29,154 bases of DNA from contig JBLHKS010000076.1 in assembly GCA_047620505.1 (NCBI GenBank), positions 1 to 29,154 of the forward strand, given 5' to 3'. Under the pieces are notes generated by a model. The model was not told the origin of the DNA and did no database searches. It saw only the letters and a program-made list of their open reading frames with translations. Of this stretch, positions 24,410-29,154 are shown in pieces. The number at the start of each line of letters is the position of its first letter. Position 1 is the stretch's first letter. The position numbers and the translations under genes are program-made. The DNA comes from JBLHKS01 sp047620505 (GTDB taxonomy: Bacteria > Verrucomicrobiota > Verrucomicrobiia > Verrucomicrobiales > DEV007).

Positions 24410-26947
24410 TCACTCTCTATGTTCGCGCTCGATTACCTCTTTCGGCAATAGCAACTCGGCAGCAGTTCCCGCCACGAATGGCGGCACATTCAATAGCCGA
24501 AACCGCCCGCCTAACGCGCGAGCACTCCAGAGCCGGCCGTCCTGACCCTCGGGAACTTCGATCGAAACATAGTCGGTCGCCTGATCTTTAAAATCCAGCA
24601 GCTGCTGGCCGTCCGCATCGTAAAGACCGCCCGCGCTGGCTTGAGCGTAGGCGCCGATCACCTTCGTTCCTTTCGGCACGTAGAAATACCAACTGTTCCT
24701 GCCGCTGACCTGTTTATCTTGACCTTCGCTCGACAAAACCGTCCTCGTGAGGTCGTCCGGCCACTTCACCCGCGTGCCGGACATGCGTTCGTCCCATGTG
24801 ATGCGATAGAGACCTTTCTTCTCGGCTGTAAATCGGACCTCATGCCAGTTCTGATCCTCAGGAACCTCTGCCGTGTCCACGGTGTAGAAATCGATTTTCT
24901 CAACACCGACAGGACCGCGATGCGCCAAGGTCAGCGTCGCCGGACCGCGCACGTCGTAGATCAGCCCAGTTTGCACTTCGAGCCGAATCTCGCGCGGCGC
25001 TTCCTCGACCCACGTGTAGTTGTGGACTTCGCCGCGCGTCGTCGTCGCGCCCTCGGCGCCGCCGTAAAACGTCTTCCCAAGCGGTTCGACTTCAGCCAAT
25101 CCCAGAGCCTCTTTCGCTGGAACGAGGTCGTCGCTGAAATCCAGCGGAGTGAACGCCAGCACGTCGTGATCGCGAATGCCGTCCTCGATCAATGTCAGGA
25201 TCTCCGCCTCCGAAAAAGGCTCGTCACCGCGCTCGCGCAAGCGTTCCGGCGGAAGCATCATCGATTGCGGTTCGCCCGGAATCCACGTGCGCGATTCGCT
25301 GACTCGCGCGCTGCGATCCAGGAACCAGAACATGCCGATCGAGTCGCACATGATGCTCTCGCGCGAGCGCCAGAGGAAGTTTACAACGCGATCGAACCCG
25401 GCCTGATCGCCCGCCTGCCGCCAAAGCTCGACATACCGCGAGTAGATCACGAGCGAGTCGATCCGCGCGCGGATTTTCGGATCGTCCGTAATCTTCCGCG
25501 CCTCCAGCAGCTGCCGGTACATCGTCCCGACCATGTGATCGCTGTGGCGTGGACCGGAGCCGATGAATTCGTAGAACTCGCGCATCGGAGCCGTCGCTTC
25601 GCCGAAGCAGTTTGTTAGGAAATCGTCGATCGTGTCCTCCACCGGCGTGTCGACGTCCCAAAGCAAACGGGTAGCGAGGTAGTATCCCAATCCGTTCGAG
25701 CCCCAAGCTTCGTCGGACTCCGCGTTGATAAATCGCGCGCCCGCCGCGTGCTGATCGCGGATCGTCTGAGACAGCGGAATCGGCCGTCCCGCCTTGCCGG
25801 TTCCGGGCATGGATTGATGCCAGACCGTCAGGCCGTAGTACTCGCGAATCCCGATCAACTCCGCCTGCTCCGACCACCCGTTCAGGATGTCATCAAACGT
25901 TTGATCGCCCTTAATGAAAGCGGTCGCAAGACTGACGACCACCTTGGGATGCACTTTCACACTTGGCGGCGGAGAATGGTAGTTATACGCATACGTTCCG
26001 ACGAATTTCTCGCCGTGCCCCAGCTCGTTAATCGCCTTAGCCGCGTCGTTGCAGAGAATGACAACGCGATCGCTGACGCTGCCCATCGTCGCGCAAGCCT
26101 CACATTCACACCAGCCACCGCCGTCGCTCGGATCGAGCGAAATCGAATCGCGCTCCGGCTCCTTTTCGATTTGCGCCACCGCGTCGCGCACGACCAGCTC
26201 GCGCAAACCCGGATTCGAAATGCAGAACTTGTTTCCGCCCCGCTCACCGGCCCGCAGCGCGAGAAATTCCGGGTGACGATCGAACTCAGCCCGATGGCGC
26301 TTCAAGATGCCGTCGTAAGCGTGCCCAGTGCTGAGTATGAGGCTCGGCTTGATGCGATTGCGAACCTGCCAGTTCTCCCAATTCTCGATCAACCACGGGC
26401 GCTGCGTCCTCCGGAGACCTCCCCGTGGAGCGCTTCGATTATAGAAATCCGGCTTTTCGACGTGGTCGACATCAATCAGCAGCTGCTGACGTTTCGGAAC
26501 GACTTCCCATGTCTCTGAAGGGAAGTAAAAGCGGTATCCGAATTCGTGGAGCAGGTCCCAAACGGCGAACTCAACCGCGTTCGGCGTCGCGCCGAGCAAG
26601 TAGAGGCCGCCGCTGGTCGAGACGATTCGGTAGTGATCGCGCTCGAACGCGCCGTCGCCGAACTCGGTCTGGAGCGGAAGATTCGGGAGGTTCTTCGGCA
26701 AGCCGAGTACGAGTCCGGTCGCCCCGGTTCCTTCCTCAATCGTGAACGAGGCGCTGGAGATCTGTTCGAGGTAGCGTGCAAGATCAGCGGCGCACCTGCG
26801 GACGGTTTCGTCGGCATCCGGGCTGACGACGATCGTAAGTTTGGCATTGCCGTTATCCGCGATAGCGATTTGTTCGGCGATTGCAGGAAGCGCAATGCCA
26901 ACAATGGCGATGGCAACTGTCAGTGGCAAAAATTGGGGCGCGGTCAT
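24410..26947 (-). CDS. Secreted DUF4838 protein
   Basis: The 845-residue protein has a signal peptide (MTAPQFLPLTVAIAIVGIALPAIA). An N-terminal domain (ETVRRCAADLARYLEQIS, GLVLGLP) resembles the GH67/alpha-glucuronidase N-terminal fold. It is followed by a DUF4838 barrel with ISLDPSDGGGWCECEAC, VGTYAYNYHSPPP, REYYGLTVWHQSMPG and ESDEAWGSNGLGYYLATRLLWD. The C-terminal 250 residues look beta-rich, perhaps carbohydrate-binding. The family is suspected to be glycan-active, but no activity is proven. ATG 26947 overlaps the stop of the upstream NHL gene by 4 bases, so the two are translationally coupled. The frame extends to 27049 but that lacks a signal peptide. It holds two AGCAGCTGCT copies. Confidence 0.85.
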   Translation of the reverse strand: MTAPQFLPLTVAIAIVGIALPAIAEQIAIADNGNAKLTIVVSPDADETVRRCAADLARYLEQISSASFTIEEGTGATGLVLGLPKNLPNLPLQTEFGDGAFERDHYRIVSTSGGLYLLGATPNAVEFAVWDLLHEFGYRFYFPSETWEVVPKRQQLLIDVDHVEKPDFYNRSAPRGGLRRTQRPWLIENWENWQVRNRIKPSLILSTGHAYDGILKRHRAEFDRHPEFLALRAGERGGNKFCISNPGLRELVVRDAVAQIEKEPERDSISLDPSDGGGWCECEACATMGSVSDRVVILCNDAAKAINELGHGEKFVGTYAYNYHSPPPSVKVHPKVVVSLATAFIKGDQTFDDILNGWSEQAELIGIREYYGLTVWHQSMPGTGKAGRPIPLSQTIRDQHAAGARFINAESDEAWGSNGLGYYLATRLLWDVDTPVEDTIDDFLTNCFGEATAPMREFYEFIGSGPRHSDHMVGTMYRQLLEARKITDDPKIRARIDSLVIYSRYVELWRQAGDQAGFDRVVNFLWRSRESIMCDSIGMFWFLDRSARVSESRTWIPGEPQSMMLPPERLRERGDEPFSEAEILTLIEDGIRDHDVLAFTPLDFSDDLVPAKEALGLAEVEPLGKTFYGGAEGATTTRGEVHNYTWVEEAPREIRLEVQTGLIYDVRGPATLTLAHRGPVGVEKIDFYTVDTAEVPEDQNWHEVRFTAEKKGLYRITWDERMSGTRVKWPDDLTRTVLSSEGQDKQVSGRNSWYFYVPKGTKVIGAYAQASAGGLYDADGQQLLDFKDQATDYVSIEVPEGQDGRLWSARALGGRFRLLNVPPFVAGTAAELLLPKEVIEREHRE
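24597..24606. repeat. Iterated palindrome, copy 17
   Basis: In the DUF4838 gene (minus) near its 3' end, read Q-Q-L-L; full 12-mer. Confidence 0.9.
25506..25515. repeat. Near-match to the palindrome (9 of 10)
   Basis: AGCAGCTGCC in the DUF4838 gene, read R-Q-L-L on the minus strand. Confidence 0.4.
26478..26487. repeat. Iterated palindrome, copy 18
   Basis: In the DUF4838 gene (minus) near its 5' part, read Q-Q-L-L; full 12-mer. No exact copy follows to the window end. Confidence 0.9.
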
Positions 26948-27972
26948 TTCCGAAGGATCTTCAAAATGCGATTGTTGTAGCTGTCCGTGATGTAGAGCTC
27001 TCCGGTTACCGGATGCACCGTGACTCCATGAGGTCGCGCCAATCCACACTCATGGGGATCTCCACCGACTCCATCCGGCGTCTTCTTTCCCGTTCCGGCG
27101 ACCGCCTCGATCTTGCCTGTCGATGGCGCGTAGCGGCGGATGACGTGGTTCTCCGCGTCGGCAATGATGACGCTGTCGTCCCGATCAATGCAGAGGTGCT
27201 TGGGCCCATTCAGGGTCGCGTCGATTGCAGGCCCGCCGTCGCCGCTGTGTCCTTTTTGGCCCGAACGATTCACGACAGTGCGGATGATTCCGTTGGCATC
27301 AACAACGCGCAACGCATGACCGCCGCGCTCCAGAATATAGACATTCCCGTGCCGATCAACGGCGACTGCGCGGGGATCGACCAGCGGGGATTCGGTGGCG
27401 ACGGTGCCGTCGACTGGGACGCCCTTTTTCCCATTTCCGGCTACGACCTCGGCTTCGCCAGAAGAAAGATCGAGAGCGATGATTTGCCTCAAATCCGCGA
27501 TGTGCAGGGTCTTCCCATCCGGAGCGAGGGCGATGCAATAGGGACCGTTCGAACGTTCCTTACCTTCCGGCGCTCGCCAACCGGGGACGGTGCGAAGGAC
27601 GGAGGTTTTGGGATCAAATTCGCGGACAACTCCATTCCATGTATCGGAAATGAGGATGGCTCCGTTGGGGCGGACCGCAAGATTGTGCGGGCCATTGAAA
27701 CGTGCTTCCAGAGGATCGCCGCCATCGCCTTGATAGCCAGCTTCAGCCTGCCCGGCGACGTGAGTGACCTCGCCCGACGGATCGACCCGCAGTAGGCGGT
27801 TTCCGGATTTCATCTCGATGATCCAGAGATTGCCATCTTCGTCGAAGCCAGTTCCAAACGGCTCCTTGAGTTCGGTGCCCTCCGCTACTTCGACAATCGT
27901 GTCGGCCATCGCGAACGGGGTCACGACATAGAGAAGGAGCAGCGAGAGAATAAATTGGCAGGTCGATTTCAC
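26944..27972 (-). CDS. Secreted NHL-repeat beta-propeller protein
   Basis: The 342-residue protein starts at GTG 27972 with a signal peptide (residues 1-23, ending AMA). It contains repeated propeller blades of the NHL type: GFDEDGNLWIIE, HNLAVRPNGAILISDTWNGVVREF, YCIALAPDGKTLHIADL, RAVAVDRHGNVYILERGGHALRVV, KHLCIDRDDSVIIADAENHVIRRY and HGVTVHPVTGELYITDSYNNRILKI. That makes six visible blades. It is periplasmic or extracellular, probably a binding scaffold. It overlaps the DUF4838 gene by 4 bases, so the pair is one unit. No palindrome copy occurs here. Confidence 0.88.
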   Translation of the reverse strand: MKSTCQFILSLLLLYVVTPFAMADTIVEVAEGTELKEPFGTGFDEDGNLWIIEMKSGNRLLRVDPSGEVTHVAGQAEAGYQGDGGDPLEARFNGPHNLAVRPNGAILISDTWNGVVREFDPKTSVLRTVPGWRAPEGKERSNGPYCIALAPDGKTLHIADLRQIIALDLSSGEAEVVAGNGKKGVPVDGTVATESPLVDPRAVAVDRHGNVYILERGGHALRVVDANGIIRTVVNRSGQKGHSGDGGPAIDATLNGPKHLCIDRDDSVIIADAENHVIRRYAPSTGKIEAVAGTGKKTPDGVGGDPHECGLARPHGVTVHPVTGELYITDSYNNRILKILRK

Positions 27973-28054
27973 GACAATACCGAACCGAGAGACACAGGCT
28001 TGTCGAGCACCGACTTTTCGCGGCTAAATTGCGTCAGCTAGTTTTGGCTGATCA
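27973..28054. promoter_or_regulatory. Intergenic region upstream of the NHL-DUF4838 pair
   Basis: This 82-base gap lies between the membrane-anchored protein's stop and the NHL start on the same strand. It should hold the NHL-DUF4838 promoter if that pair is transcribed separately. I could not assign -35/-10 elements. Confidence 0.25.
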
Positions 28055-28687
28055 CTAGAGGCAGATTTCCAGCTCGAGAAACCGCTTAGGCTCCCTCTTA
28101 TACTCTTTCGCCAGCTGCTTGAGAGTTTTCCATCGAGTTGAGTGAGTGGCCGATTCAAATTCCGGCGGCGTGTCCGTCGCGAGACTGATCAAAGTGTTCT
28201 TCTGAATTAACATCGCCCTGATTTTTCGTTGCCGAAGCGTGCCCGCAGATTCGCAAGTCAGGCAGACGAGATAATTCACTGACTTGACCTGCTCACCGGC
28301 ATCACGACGCAGATAGCCGACCGAATACTGCTCCGAAACATCGTTCAAGACAGGATTAAGATAATACCAGTAGTCCTCGAGAGAGAGGGGCAAAAGGCTA
28401 TCCTCGGGCGTGGTTTTTTTCGCGGCTTTGAGCACGTTCCTGCAAAGCTGAGCATTGAGAAAAACCTGATCGCAGGACTTTTCCATCAAGGTCCTGATCT
28501 GAAGCCGATTGTCGGAAAGAATGTTCAGCGAGACGTTGAGCCGATCGAAGAATTCTTTGCGCCGCCAGCGGCTTCGAGCTCTCCAAAGCCCAACAAGCCA
28601 GCCGAGCGCCACCAACCCGGCGGACGTCAGAACTCCGATCCAGTGAGCCTGCCAGAGATCGATCAGCGACGTTAAGAATTCTTTCAT
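28055..28687 (-). CDS. Membrane-anchored protein of unknown function
   Basis: I do not recognise this 210-residue protein. One strong N-terminal membrane segment (about residues 17-36, IGVLTSAGLVALGWLVGLW) is followed by an RARSRWRRK cluster, predicting an N-out topology with a cytoplasmic domain. The remainder is mostly helical, with no recognised motif; CLTCES gives a CxxC. The start is ATG 28687. It sits 50 bases from the hydrolase gene upstream and 82 bases from the NHL gene downstream, all on the minus strand. Confidence 0.7.
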   Translation of the reverse strand: MKEFLTSLIDLWQAHWIGVLTSAGLVALGWLVGLWRARSRWRRKEFFDRLNVSLNILSDNRLQIRTLMEKSCDQVFLNAQLCRNVLKAAKKTTPEDSLLPLSLEDYWYYLNPVLNDVSEQYSVGYLRRDAGEQVKSVNYLVCLTCESAGTLRQRKIRAMLIQKNTLISLATDTPPEFESATHSTRWKTLKQLAKEYKREPKRFLELEICL

Positions 28688-28737
28688 GGCCTGATCTTAA
28701 GCGCGTGAAACGGTGCCGCAAGCGGAACGAATTTCCG

Positions 28738-29154
28738 CTAATCGAGCCAATCCAGAGTCTCGCCAGTCGGCTCGGCAAGCTTGGTCTGTTCGGCAGGCAA
28801 AAGATCGATCAACCCGGGCAGATCGCCGTATTTGACCGCCCCGGGGATGAACATCGGATGACGGTAGCTCTTGATGTCTGCGAATCGAAAATCACTGTTG
28901 TCGATGACGGATTTCCCAACTTTATCGCCAGTCAAAGCGCGCGCCGCAGCCACCAGTGGCCCGGTTGAACCGCTACCGACGAGGTGGACCGGCTGATCCG
29001 TCCCAGATTTCGCAACAGCGATCAGGCCGAGAATATTCTGGACTCGTTCGGCGAAAACCGAGTCGTTGTAGGCGTGCGTGTAGCTCGCAGATTCGCGTGG
29101 GTTGGCCACGACTGGCGTTTCGTTGATTTCGTCCCCTTGAAGATGGAGATTCGC
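28738..29154 (-). CDS. Alpha/beta hydrolase (acetyl xylan esterase-like), C-terminal part
   Basis: The frame continues past the right edge, so only the last 138 residues are visible. They fit the C-terminus of large exported alpha/beta hydrolases of this phylum: YNDSVFAERVQNILGLIAVA, VHLVGSGSTGPLVAAARAL (nucleophile-like GSGSTG) and FIPGAVKYGDLPGLIDLLPAEQ. The catalytic His would be near the C-terminus in relatives but is not evident here. It lies upstream of the membrane-anchored gene in the same orientation. Identification is from pattern alone. Confidence 0.6.
   Translation of the reverse strand, partial: ANLHLQGDEINETPVVANPRESASYTHAYNDSVFAERVQNILGLIAVAKSGTDQPVHLVGSGSTGPLVAAARALTGDKVGKSVIDNSDFRFADIKSYRHPMFIPGAVKYGDLPGLIDLLPAEQTKLAEPTGETLDWLD

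Noticed and set aside
508..26487. DNA uptake sequence, CRISPR or mobile-element explanation for the dispersed palindrome
   Set aside because: Uptake sequences are asymmetric and longer, CRISPR repeats are clustered with spacers, and no terminal repeats or transposase genes accompany the sites.
24641..27795. Long plus-strand ORFs (325, 256 and 304 codons) opposite the DUF4838 and NHL genes
   Set aside because: They are antisense shadows. The minus-strand frames have signal peptides and family motifs; the antisense proteins are Arg/Pro-rich with no recognisable domain.

Overview
The window looks like a chromosomal stretch of a free-living PVC-superphylum bacterium, most likely Verrucomicrobiota, with Planctomycetota as second choice. 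This rests on family content, not on any marker gene. It holds a DUF1592/DUF1552 planctomycete-type cytochrome pair, a DUF5009 acetyltransferase, an arylsulfatase, a DUF4838 protein, an azurin-tailed beta-propeller protein, a DUF6580 membrane protein and several Tat or Sec exported proteins. Base composition is moderately GC-rich. I saw no rRNA, tRNA, CRISPR array, transposase or phage gene, and no gene-free gap over 300 bases.

Layout. 3-4217 (+): a 5'-truncated copper monooxygenase with EF-hands, a CxxCxxCC metal-binding small protein and a Tat-exported PhoD-like phosphatase. 4214-5899 (-): a DapA-family aldolase followed by a DUF6580 membrane protein. 5952-8677 (+): an N-terminal sulfatase remnant, an HGSNAT-like N-acetyltransferase and an SGSH-like N-sulfatase, a pair that resembles two consecutive steps of animal heparan sulfate breakdown. 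8679-10442 (-): threonine dehydrogenase and a secreted protein with a PD-(D/E)XK-like motif. 10537-14456 (+): a secreted HExxH metallopeptidase and a large azurin-tailed protein. 14459-19286 (-): an overlapping three-gene operon DUF1592, DUF1552, SUMF1. 19373-24367 (+): a TIM-barrel isomerase-like protein, a DsbD-like thiol reductase, an ECF sigma factor and a lipoprotein alpha/beta hydrolase. 24410-29154 (-): a translationally coupled NHL-repeat and DUF4838 pair, a membrane-anchored protein of unknown function and the C-terminus of an alpha/beta hydrolase.

Common themes are export to the periplasm, copper and haem redox proteins (six-ligand copper monooxygenase, azurin domain, CxxCH haem sites, DsbD) and glycan breakdown.

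The strongest unexplained signal is not a gene. The perfect 10-bp palindrome AGCAGCTGCT, usually extended to CAGCAGCTGCTG, occurs 18 times by my reading, about once per 1.6 kb. Chance predicts roughly 0.03 copies. It sits in genes of both strands, in all three codon phases (read as QQLL, AAA or SSC), in a decaying gene and in one intergenic hairpin. This is the behaviour of a highly iterated palindrome like HIP1 of cyanobacteria, selected or generated at the DNA level.
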